Source of the DNA: Pseudomonadota bacterium
GTDB taxonomy: Bacteria; Pseudomonadota; Alphaproteobacteria; Rhizobiales; Hyphomicrobiaceae
NCBI GenBank assembly: GCA_021813195.1
Contig: JAKALI010000056.1
Span: forward strand, 1 to 12,244
Reading direction: 5' to 3'
Length of the DNA stretch: 12,244 nt
Position numbers and translations under genes: made by a program. Of this stretch, positions 1-6,551 are shown one piece after another; the first letter of the stretch is position 1, and the number at the start of each line of letters is the position of its first letter. The notes under the pieces are model-generated. The model was not told the origin of the DNA. It saw nothing but the letters and a program-made list of their open reading frames with translations, and did no database searches.

Positions 1-45
1 CTCTGCCAACCCTGGCAATCGTAGTTATTGTAGCACAGCCCGGGC

Positions 46-1530
46 TTGGGCCTGCAGGTGTGCGACTGCGAGCTGCACACCTCTATGTTCGGCTGGCACA
101 CGCTGTCGTTCCTGATGCGCAAGGGCGACCAGACATCTTCCGACAAGGGGTGCGACGTTTACTTTGACGATGTGTTTGTCTCGCAACTTCAGCGGCCTTA
201 CAACGTCGCGAACCTGCTGACCTCGTTCATCGTCTCGAATCATATCGTTGGCAACGGTTACGTGGAATCGACGTGGCTTGCTACGCCTGACGGCTATTCC
301 ATGGAAGTGGACTGGGTGCGGATCTGGAAGCGGCCGGGTGCGAAGCACTACAAGCCGCTGACCACCGTTCCGTCCGTCAATGTGGACTTCGGCCAGCAGG
401 CCGTCATCACCTTGCCCAGCAAATCGGCACTTTGGGGAGAAGATGTCGCCGATGACCATGAGGTCATCATGTCGGTGATGCACGAGGAAAACGAGCCTTA
501 TGGCAGCCACACGACCCTCTACGGCTTGCTGCCAAACCCCTCCGGAACGACCAATGACCCCGTCGTGGACAAGACCGCACGGACGATCACGCTCCCGGCT
601 GCTGTGCTCAACCGCCCCGGCCGTCTCAATATGATCGGCTATGCGAAAGCTGATGGGTGCGTGTCTGAGGCCGCACGCTTCGCAGTCAATGTCGGCCCGC
701 ACATCTCAGTCACCGGCATCGATTACGAGGTAGGCGTTCCGTTCTCGTTCGACCTTTACCACGCCTGCGACTGCGGCGTATTGACAACCAACGGGGTCAG
801 CCGCGCCAAGACGATCAGCGTTTCCGGACTCCCGGTATGGGCTACTTATAACGATGCCACTGGGTTGGTCACCGGTACGCCGACCGACACCGGGACGGCA
901 ACGCTCTCCGTCACCGTCACCAATTCGATCGGCCAGACGGCGACCGGCACCATCAGTCTTGCCAAGAAAGCCACGGCGGTTTCTTCCTGGGCAACGGACT
1001 TCAACGTGGCGAACGCCAACCTTGAAGACGCAGGGCTCGGGCTTACTCGTCTCGATGGATCGACAGGCGGCCTCCGGATCGTCAGTAACGCGCTACGTGG
1101 TTATGACAGCACGTCGGCTGGGACGATGTATCTAGCACCACAACTGAGCACGGGGAACCACTTCATCCAAGGAAACATCATCGCGAATAGCGACAACGCT
1201 CTCTGTGTCCGAGTCACGGATCGAAACAATCACTTCCAGCTTCGCCGCAACACGGATACGCTCCTGCAAGTCTACCGCCGCGTCGGCGGGACGATGACGC
1301 TGCAAGCATCGTTCACTCTCGGAACGGCGCTTGTCGCGACCGATGTCGTCCGCCTGACGGATTTTGGCTCAACGCTCGGCGTCAAGCTCAACGGTGTAGC
1401 GCTTTCCCCGTCGACGGGAACGCTGACGATCACCACCGCGCCTCCGGCCTCCGACCGTGAGGGCATTGTCAGCCGAAATTCAAGCGGCACCCAGAACTTT
1501 TTAGACAATGCAGCCGGCGGCATCGAGTAG
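46..1530 (+). CDS. Tail fibre/tailspike-like protein, 5' truncated: GH16-like fragment, Ig-like domain, lectin-like domain
   Basis: Probably a virion appendage protein that binds or cleaves surface polysaccharide. Residues 1-96 look like the C-terminal part of a concanavalin-A/GH16 glucanase fold, with a strand FDD-type turn at about 37-45 and the family-typical closing strand MEVDWVRIW at 86-94. The GH16 catalytic ExDxxE motif would lie upstream and is absent. Residues 220-305 resemble a putative Ig (He_PIG) domain: SGLPVWATYNDATGLVTGTP at 260-279 is the hallmark. Residues 315-490 look like a lectin-type beta sandwich. The only start in this frame is a TTG at 46 with no Shine-Dalgarno, just after in-frame TAG codons at 22 and 31. 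The true start is therefore probably beyond the window, with a frameshift or an edge error within the first 45 bases. Stop TAG at 1528. The call as a phage tail protein rests on its neighbours and domain mix; enzymatic activity of this fragment is unlikely. Confidence 0.7.
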   Translation: MGLQVCDCELHTSMFGWHTLSFLMRKGDQTSSDKGCDVYFDDVFVSQLQRPYNVANLLTSFIVSNHIVGNGYVESTWLATPDGYSMEVDWVRIWKRPGAKHYKPLTTVPSVNVDFGQQAVITLPSKSALWGEDVADDHEVIMSVMHEENEPYGSHTTLYGLLPNPSGTTNDPVVDKTARTITLPAAVLNRPGRLNMIGYAKADGCVSEAARFAVNVGPHISVTGIDYEVGVPFSFDLYHACDCGVLTTNGVSRAKTISVSGLPVWATYNDATGLVTGTPTDTGTATLSVTVTNSIGQTATGTISLAKKATAVSSWATDFNVANANLEDAGLGLTRLDGSTGGLRIVSNALRGYDSTSAGTMYLAPQLSTGNHFIQGNIIANSDNALCVRVTDRNNHFQLRRNTDTLLQVYRRVGGTMTLQASFTLGTALVATDVVRLTDFGSTLGVKLNGVALSPSTGTLTITTAPPASDREGIVSRNSSGTQNFLDNAAGGIE

Positions 1531-1552
1531 CTGCTCATTACAGCTTGGGTAT

Positions 1553-1690
1553 GTGTCCATCTCGCCTCCCCGGCGTACACCCGTCAGTTATCAGGCCACC
1601 TGACCCGTCCTATGGGATAATTCGACAAACCCGGACGGCAACATCGCCGAGATCGGCATCAACCTTGGACGAAAATTCGGCTTGGAGTAG
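1553..1690 (+). pseudogene. Interrupted small reading frame between the tail genes
   Basis: This is the largest gap between genes on the left side (1531-1719). One frame reads from a GTG at 1553 to a TAG at 1688 with a single internal TGA at 1601-1603. The part after the TGA looks strongly protein-like, ending DGNIAEIGINLGRKFGLE; the part before reads SISPPRRTPVSYQAT. Together they would encode about 45 residues. No start codon (ATG, GTG or TTG) stands between the TGA and the coding-like tail, so the 3' part cannot be an independent gene by ordinary rules. No convincing Shine-Dalgarno precedes the GTG. I read it as a small gene broken by a nonsense change, or a remnant of a tail-protein C-terminus. 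A weak promoter-like pair, TTGGAC at 1665 and TAGTAT at 1688 with 17 bases between, also lies here. I do not recognise the product. Confidence 0.3.
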
Positions 1691-1719
1691 TATCCGTCCA
1701 CGATCAGGAGATCCACAAC

Positions 1720-2574
1720 ATGGCATATAATCCAAGCGCAGTCGTCGGTCCCGCAAGCTCCACATCCGGAAACCTCGCAACATTCAATGGCACGGGCGGC
1801 AACGCCATCTCCGATTCCGGACAGAGCGTTTCCTCGATCCTTGCATCCGCATCGTCGGCAACGGATACGAAGCTCGCCAGCTACGTCACCACCACCGCCC
1901 TGACTTCAACGCTGACATCCTATGTCCAGACCTCGCGGACGCTTACGGTCCCGCTGGGGATGACAATCGGAGGGACACCCAACACGAGCGCCGACCTCTC
2001 GGCGAACCGCACGATTGGATTGAATTTCGCAACACAAGCCGAGGCGCAAGCGGGGACCGATACGTCCAAGCCGATGCACGCGCAGGATACCGCCTATGCG
2101 ATTGCTGCTCTATCCACGACGCTCGGTACTCCCGTCACGATGTCTGGGACGCTACAGGACATTCCTGTTTCCGCAACAAATCGGTTTTCTGTGCAATTCT
2201 CCGATGTCAGCACGAACGGAGCAGGCAATCCGCGTATTCAGCTCGGGACGGCCGGCGGTATTGTGACGTCCGGGTATGTGGGAACTCTGGCGGCGATTGC
2301 CGGCACTTCTGCGGCAGGGCCGCTCGGTGGCGGCGGCATCGATATCAACGGATCGAGTGCCGCAAATGCCGCCTATGGTGGGTGCGTCGTTTTTGAGAGG
2401 CACACCGGAAACAAGTGGATCGGCAGAGGAGAGGTCGGCGACCGCATCAATGGCCGGATTACTTTTGTGACCGGTGAGATAACGCTAAGCGGTCCGCTGA
2501 CCCAAGTCAGGATCACCACGACCAACGGAACGGATACGTTCGACGCCGGAACGGTAAACATCCTTCAGAGGTAA
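1720..2574 (+). CDS. Phage tail fibre protein
   Basis: A 284-residue fibre-like protein, probably trimeric and exposed on the virion. The N-terminal third is Ser/Thr/Ala/Gly-rich with the phrase LATFNGTGGNAISDSG at about 19-34, common near the start of phage tail-fibre and collar proteins. A central AEAQAGTDTSKPMHAQDT at about 107-124 resembles the AEAxAGTD...M(T/H)...T segment found in many tail fibres. The C-terminal part (about 140-284) is rich in beta strand and glycine, with KWIGRGEVGDRINGRI and a final strand NGTDTFDAGTVNIL, fitting a beta-sandwich tip. The start is ATG 1720 with AGGAG at 1706-1710. It ends in tandem TAA codons, and the next gene starts directly after them. The residues that contact the receptor cannot be told from sequence. 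Confidence 0.8.
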   Translation: MAYNPSAVVGPASSTSGNLATFNGTGGNAISDSGQSVSSILASASSATDTKLASYVTTTALTSTLTSYVQTSRTLTVPLGMTIGGTPNTSADLSANRTIGLNFATQAEAQAGTDTSKPMHAQDTAYAIAALSTTLGTPVTMSGTLQDIPVSATNRFSVQFSDVSTNGAGNPRIQLGTAGGIVTSGYVGTLAAIAGTSAAGPLGGGGIDINGSSAANAAYGGCVVFERHTGNKWIGRGEVGDRINGRITFVTGEITLSGPLTQVRITTTNGTDTFDAGTVNILQR

Positions 2575-2577
2575 TAA

Positions 2578-3324
2578 ATGGCCTACACAGTCAAAAACAT
2601 GGTCGTCGTGTCCGCCGCCTCAGCCGATGAAGAGGCTGCTGCCTACGCCGATCATCCGAACGATGTCGTGATGGTGATCCGGTCCGATATCATGGACGCT
2701 CAGACGCCAACGCCACCGCCCACCCCGACCTATGAGACGCTGACATCATATGTCGAAACGGACCCTGGCTCCATGCTGACGGTTTCCGCCAACAGCGTGA
2801 CGGCAACCGACCTGATCCGCACCGTCTCCGCTTATGTCCAGAAAGACTTCGGGATTGGGCATTTTGCTGGCGATTTCCAGATCGATTTCGAATGCACGGT
2901 TACCGGCATTGGCGCGGCCTACGCGGGCTTTAACGCCATCGCCCTGACCAATTCAGCATCGGATTATCACGCAGCTTACGCCGCCGGGGCTGCCGAGATT
3001 TGCGCTCTCATCGCCGCGACATCGGCGTCATCCGTTTCGGTTTATGCCCATGAACTTGTGGGCGGGGCCGAATACAACAGTGCGGCATTCACCTTGGCGC
3101 TGAATACGAAATATTACATGCGGCTGCGGCGCGCGTCGTCTGTCGGGACCTCTGGCACCCTTTACCTCGACATCTATTCCGATCAAGCTCGTGCGAGCCT
3201 TCTATCGACGCTGACCTTGGCGTTGCATTCGGCGGAATCCTATCGCTATCTCGATGCCATCCAGTCGAATAACAGCGGGAACGCTCTCGCGATCTCCGGC
3301 ACCATCGGAAACATCGCGCTATGA
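2578..3324 (+). CDS. Tail-associated protein with a concanavalin-A-like lectin fold
   Basis: This 248-residue protein has two parts. Residues 1-42 form a short N-terminal segment (MAYTVKNMVVVSAAS...), perhaps an attachment piece, followed by a Pro/Thr linker TPTPPPTPT at about 43-51. Residues 52-248 look like a beta-sandwich lectin/glucanase-like domain of the kind often met in phage and gut virus structural proteins: YVETDPGSMLTVSANSVTA, then a DFGIGHFAGDFQIDFE strand region, and late KYYMRLRR and GTLYLDIYSD strands. AGAGG at 2567-2571 lies six bases before ATG 2578. The stop TGA overlaps the ATG of the esterase gene (ATGA), so the two are probably translated together, and the lectin may position the esterase's target. 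No catalytic residues are evident. Function as a sugar-binding tail component is inferred from fold resemblance and place. Confidence 0.72.
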   Translation: MAYTVKNMVVVSAASADEEAAAYADHPNDVVMVIRSDIMDAQTPTPPPTPTYETLTSYVETDPGSMLTVSANSVTATDLIRTVSAYVQKDFGIGHFAGDFQIDFECTVTGIGAAYAGFNAIALTNSASDYHAAYAAGAAEICALIAATSASSVSVYAHELVGGAEYNSAAFTLALNTKYYMRLRRASSVGTSGTLYLDIYSDQARASLLSTLTLALHSAESYRYLDAIQSNNSGNALAISGTIGNIAL

Positions 3325-4376
3325 GTGTCGCCATCTCCGATCCGCGTATTGTGCGCCTTGGCCGTTGGAATGACACCGGTGCCGGCATATGGTCGGCATG
3401 GGGCGGCTCGCAGCTCCGGTTTCGGGTATCCGGGGCAACGGTGCTCACCATCAACGCGAACGTCGTCTGCGCTACCGGTAAACTCTGCATCTGCGAGTGC
3501 GTGATTGACGACGCGCCAGCCGACTCCTTGCAGGCGTTCTTCGCCAACAATGAAAACTTCAGCGGAGCCCGCTCGGTTTCGTTTGCTCTGCCATCGACCG
3601 GCGAGCACGATATCACCATCAAGACCAATGGCTATAACGCCGACATCTTCAACGGGCTCAGCCGATCCGTCGTCACGTCGATCGATGTGGGTGCCGGCGC
3701 GATCCTGCCGCCTGTGCTTGGCCCAAAGCTCATCCAGTGCATTGGCGACAGCTGGATGGCGGCGGATGCGGATTGGCCGCGTCTGATGGATCAGGAGGTC
3801 TGGCGCACCTATCAGATCGCTACCGGTGGTCTCAAGGTCAGCGACATGAATGCCCAGTACGCCTACTCGGGGAATGGCATCCCGGCTGTTGATCCTGCCG
3901 CCGATGCGGCCATGCTGTCCTACGGCGTCAATGACTACCTCGCCAACATGTCGCTCTCGACCTATCAGGCTAATTTGCTGGCGCTCGTCGATCAGGTCCG
4001 TACCCGGCAGAGCTGCCCGCTGTTCCTGATCCAGACACCGCGCAACCTCGTCAATGGTCGAACCTATGACCAATACGGCCCGGCAATGCAGGCCGTGGCC
4101 TCGGCGCGGTCTGGTGTGACCTACATCCCGACTTCAGATATCTGGGCTCAACTGACATGGCAGAGCGATGGCGCCCATCTCGACGCCGGCGGCAAGAAGA
4201 TCTTTGCCTCCTTCATCGACGACAAGATCAAGTGCGCTCTCAGCATTTACGTTGAGGCCATTCGCATCAATGGTGAGCCGGTTCTCTGCACGACGATACC
4301 GACATCTAGGATCTATCTGCGCGTAAATGGCCTAGGGATAGTGTCCATGCCGTCTGGAATAGGCTGGCCCCATTGA
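3321..4376 (+). CDS. SGNH/GDSL-family hydrolase (probable carbohydrate esterase) of the phage tail
   Basis: A probable esterase that removes acyl groups, likely acetyl, from surface polysaccharide. Residues 1-125 resemble the N-terminal jelly-roll of carbohydrate-esterase family 2-like proteins (VRLGRWNDTG, WSAWGGSQLRFRVSG). Residues 134-305 carry the SGNH blocks: IGDSW at 141-145 with nucleophile Ser144, GVND at 202-205 with the oxyanion Asn204, and SDGAHLD at 282-288 with Asp283 and His286 completing the triad. Residues 306-351 form a short C-terminal tail ending SGIGWPH. The length of 351 residues suits a two-domain esterase. The start overlaps the stop of the lectin-like gene by four bases. 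It is the last gene before a strong terminator, closing the tail module. All catalytic residues are present, so an active enzyme is expected; the substrate is not known. Confidence 0.85.
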   Translation: MSVAISDPRIVRLGRWNDTGAGIWSAWGGSQLRFRVSGATVLTINANVVCATGKLCICECVIDDAPADSLQAFFANNENFSGARSVSFALPSTGEHDITIKTNGYNADIFNGLSRSVVTSIDVGAGAILPPVLGPKLIQCIGDSWMAADADWPRLMDQEVWRTYQIATGGLKVSDMNAQYAYSGNGIPAVDPAADAAMLSYGVNDYLANMSLSTYQANLLALVDQVRTRQSCPLFLIQTPRNLVNGRTYDQYGPAMQAVASARSGVTYIPTSDIWAQLTWQSDGAHLDAGGKKIFASFIDDKIKCALSIYVEAIRINGEPVLCTTIPTSRIYLRVNGLGIVSMPSGIGWPH

Positions 4377-4451
4377 CAGGTAACCGGTTCGGTGGAATAT
4401 TTCCGCTCGTTCCGTGGAAGCTTCCTCCCCTTCCCGATGCTCCGTAAGACG

Positions 4452-4489
4452 AAACCCCTCGCGCCCCTCCCCGCGAGGGGTTTTCTTTT
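4452..4489 (+). terminator. Strong intrinsic terminator after the tail module
   Basis: A perfect 12-bp GC-rich stem (4452-4463 pairing with 4472-4483, left arm AAACCCCTCGCG) with an 8-base loop is followed by a T-rich run TTTTCTTTT that begins inside the stem. The T-run lies only on the + side, so it stops rightward transcripts coming from the tail genes. The next gene's Shine-Dalgarno begins two bases after the T-run. No clear promoter fits between them, so read-through or antitermination would be needed for the packaging genes to share this transcript. The remaining gap (4377-4451) holds nothing else that I can identify. Confidence 0.9.
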
Positions 4490-4499
4490 GAGAGGTCCA

Positions 4500-4829
4500 A
4501 TGAAGCGCTATGCCCTGATCATCGCCATCGCCCTGATTGCACATCCGGCGCATGCGGAACGCGGTCTTGCCTCCTGGTATGCGCAGGGGCATCGCACCGC
4601 CAATGGGGAATATTTCAACCCCGATGGGTTAACGGCGGCGCACCGGACGCTGCCATTTGGGACCGTGCTCTGCGTCTCCGATCCAAAATCCGGGCGTATG
4701 GTCAAAGTCAGGGTTACGGATAGGGGGCCATTCATCAAGAAACGCCAGATCGACCTCAGCAGAGGCGCCGCCCGTGCCTTGGGAATGCTGGGGCGCGGAA
4801 CAATGGTCGTCGATATCCGACCGTGCTAG
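4500..4829 (+). CDS. RlpA-like double-psi beta-barrel protein, secreted (septal-ring lytic transglycosylase family)
   Basis: A 109-residue exported protein. Residues 1-19 form a signal peptide (MKRYALIIAIALIAHPAHA, cleavage before Glu20). Residues 21-107 are a single RlpA-like double-psi beta-barrel: GLASWYAQGHRTANGE at 22-37, AAHRTLPFGT at 46-55, VRVTDRGPF at 70-78 and IDLSRGAARALG at 84-95. The family's conserved Glu37, His48, Asp74 and Asp85 are all present. Known bacterial RlpA proteins cut denuded glycan strands or bind septal peptidoglycan. There is no lipobox and no SPOR domain, so this is a minimal soluble periplasmic form. ATG 4500 is chosen because AGAGG (4491-4495) precedes it and the signal peptide starts there; the open frame upstream runs through the terminator hairpin. 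A role in lysis or in DNA entry through the cell wall is inferred. Confidence 0.85.
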   Translation: MKRYALIIAIALIAHPAHAERGLASWYAQGHRTANGEYFNPDGLTAAHRTLPFGTVLCVSDPKSGRMVKVRVTDRGPFIKKRQIDLSRGAARALGMLGRGTMVVDIRPC

Positions 4830-4857
4830 ACTTTGCGGCATCCAAGGAGCCGCCATC

Positions 4858-6336
4858 GTGGGAATTGAAGAACTACCGATTGAGAAAGTCAGGCTATGGC
4901 GCGAGAAGCCCGTGGCCATGGTTGATGAACTGTTCGGCAGCAAGCCGGATGCATGGCAAGTCGATGCCCTTGAGGCTTTCCCCGTCACCCAACGTATCGC
5001 CATGAAGAGCGCCGCCGGTTGCGGCAAGACCGCTCTGCTTGCGTGGGTGGGATGGAACTTTCTGCTTACCCGTCCGGATCCCATGGTGGGCGCCACATCG
5101 ATCACCGGGCAGAACCTCAAGGCAAATCTTTGGCCCGAGATGACGCGCTGGATGAACAAGAGCCCCTTGCTTTCCAGCTTGTTCGAGCAAACATCAACGG
5201 CGATCTATCTCAAGCAATCCCCGGCGACATGGCGCATGGAAGCCCGTACATGGCCCCAGGATGCCAACAAGGAGCAGATCGGTAACGCCCTTCGTGGTCT
5301 CCATGCCGATTACATCATGTGGCTGATGGACGAGAGCGGGGCCTATCCAGATTCTTTGCTGCCCGTAGTCGAGAACATCCTTTCCGGTTCTCCCGCCGAA
5401 GCGCATATCCTTCAGGCAGGGAACCCGACCAATCTCAGCGGTCCTCTCTATCACGCGTGCACCAAGGCCAAGGATCTCTGGAAGGTCATCGAAATCACCG
5501 CCGATCCTGATGATCCCAAGCGCTCCAGCCGCGTCGATATTGAGCACGCCCGTGCCCAGATCCGCCAGTATGGCCGCGATAACCCTTGGGTGATGATCAA
5601 TATCCTTGGCAAGTTCCCACCAAGCGCCCTGAATGCCCTCATTGGCCCCGACGAGGTCGCTGAGGCCATGTCTCGCGTCTATAACGAATACCAGATCGGT
5701 AAGGCCGCATTGGTCCTAGGCACGGACGTGGCGCGATTTGGCGACGACCAGTCCTGCATTGCCCCGCGCCGTGGCATCCAAGCCTTCGAAATCAGGAAGT
5801 ACCGCAATCTGGATTCGACGCAGGGCGCCTCTCAGGTCAACCGGATATGGCATGACCTCAACGCCGATGCCTGCTTCATTGATGATACAGGCGGATTTGG
5901 CGCCGGCTGGATAGACCAGCTCCGGCTTCTCAAGCGCAATCCGATTGGTATCGGCTTCGCCACCAAGGCGCATGATCCCGAGAGGTATTACAACAAACGC
6001 TCGGAAATGCACTTCGACTGCGTAGAATGGATCAAGAGAGGTGGTGCCCTCCCAAATGATCCTCAGCTTACCGCCGCGCTGACCTCAACGACCTATACGT
6101 TCCGAGATTCCCGTCTGCTCATTGAGCCAAAGGAATCGGTCAAGGCAAAGATCGGCTACAGCCCGGATGCATTGGACAGCCTATGTCTAACATTCGCGGA
6201 ACCGGTGATCTTGCAGCCTGCCGTTCCAGTCATTCGCCGCCAGCCCGAGGCCGAATACAATCCCTACCGTGAAGTGGACAGGGCACCATCAACGGCGTAT
6301 TTTCGCGACAACACCTACAACCCCTATGGTGGATAA
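4858..6336 (+). CDS. terL: Phage terminase large subunit (DNA packaging ATPase/nuclease)
   Basis: The motor that pumps DNA into the prohead and cuts the concatemer. The 492-residue protein has the ATPase first: a Walker A motif SAAGCGKT at 51-58, a Walker B IMWLMDES at 153-160 with Asp158-Glu159, and a coupling motif QAGNPT at 186-191. The RNase-H-like nuclease follows, with acidic residues in GTDVARFGDDQS (Asp290), CFIDDTGGFG (Asp342/343) and SPDALDSL (Asp437, Asp440). All expected key residues are present. The start is taken as GTG 4858, preceded by AAGGAG at 4844-4849 with eight bases between. The frame stays open back to 4657, but that stretch lies inside the RlpA-like gene. No small terminase subunit is recognisable beside it; it may lie elsewhere. 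Placed directly upstream of the linker and portal genes, as expected for packaging. Confidence 0.95.
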   Translation: MGIEELPIEKVRLWREKPVAMVDELFGSKPDAWQVDALEAFPVTQRIAMKSAAGCGKTALLAWVGWNFLLTRPDPMVGATSITGQNLKANLWPEMTRWMNKSPLLSSLFEQTSTAIYLKQSPATWRMEARTWPQDANKEQIGNALRGLHADYIMWLMDESGAYPDSLLPVVENILSGSPAEAHILQAGNPTNLSGPLYHACTKAKDLWKVIEITADPDDPKRSSRVDIEHARAQIRQYGRDNPWVMINILGKFPPSALNALIGPDEVAEAMSRVYNEYQIGKAALVLGTDVARFGDDQSCIAPRRGIQAFEIRKYRNLDSTQGASQVNRIWHDLNADACFIDDTGGFGAGWIDQLRLLKRNPIGIGFATKAHDPERYYNKRSEMHFDCVEWIKRGGALPNDPQLTAALTSTTYTFRDSRLLIEPKESVKAKIGYSPDALDSLCLTFAEPVILQPAVPVIRRQPEAEYNPYREVDRAPSTAYFRDNTYNPYGG

Positions 6337-6342
6337 CGACAG

Positions 6343-6549
6343 ATGTCGATGTTCAAATCCCCGAAAGCCTCCGACCCAATCCCGCCCCCGGCGGCACCGG
6401 CAACGCTGGCCTCCTCGGCGGTGCAGGATGCCCAGGCACAGGCAAGGGCCAACGCGGCGATTGCGGCAGGTGGGGCCGGCTTCAACAGCACCTATCTTTC
6501 GCAAGGGTCTTCTCGTGGTAACACGATCAAGCAGAAGCTTGGAGATTGA
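6343..6549 (+). CDS. Small phage protein between terminase and portal, function unknown
   Basis: A 68-residue protein with two visible parts. The N-terminus is MSMFKSPKASDP followed by a Pro/Ala-rich stretch. After it comes an Ala/Gln helix (AVQDAQAQARANAAIAAGG) and a tail with a Ser/Thr and Gly pattern ending NTIKQKLGD. Small proteins with this shape, an N-terminal (L/M)F(K)xPKxP and a C-terminal Thr...Leu-Gly ending, are common next to phage terminase or portal genes and have no assigned role; I recognise the pattern, not a function. It starts six bases after the terminase stop, with only GGTGG (6328-6332) as a possible Shine-Dalgarno. Its stop lies two bases before the likely portal start, so it is coupled to both neighbours. 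A part in portal assembly or as a virion ejection protein is possible but unsupported. Confidence 0.7.
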   Translation: MSMFKSPKASDPIPPPAAPATLASSAVQDAQAQARANAAIAAGGAGFNSTYLSQGSSRGNTIKQKLGD

Positions 6550-6551
6550 CC

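Noticed and set aside
25..702. Long - strand open frame opposite the first tail gene
   Set aside because: It is antisense to a frame with clear GH16-like and Ig-like features, has no such features itself and no ribosome site; it follows from GC-rich codons of the + gene.
1909..2760. Near-identical short stretches encoding TLTSYV in the two consecutive tail genes (about 1909 and 2739)
   Set aside because: Only about 18 bases match, with no flanking similarity; too short to claim a repeat or recombination site.
3246..4073. A 275-codon - strand frame opposite the SGNH hydrolase
   Set aside because: The + strand frame contains the complete SGNH catalytic blocks; the - frame shows no domain or ribosome site.
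4657..4857. In-frame extension of the terminase back into the RlpA-like gene
   Set aside because: GTG 4858 has a good AAGGAG site, and the extension would overlap the conserved part of the RlpA-like gene.
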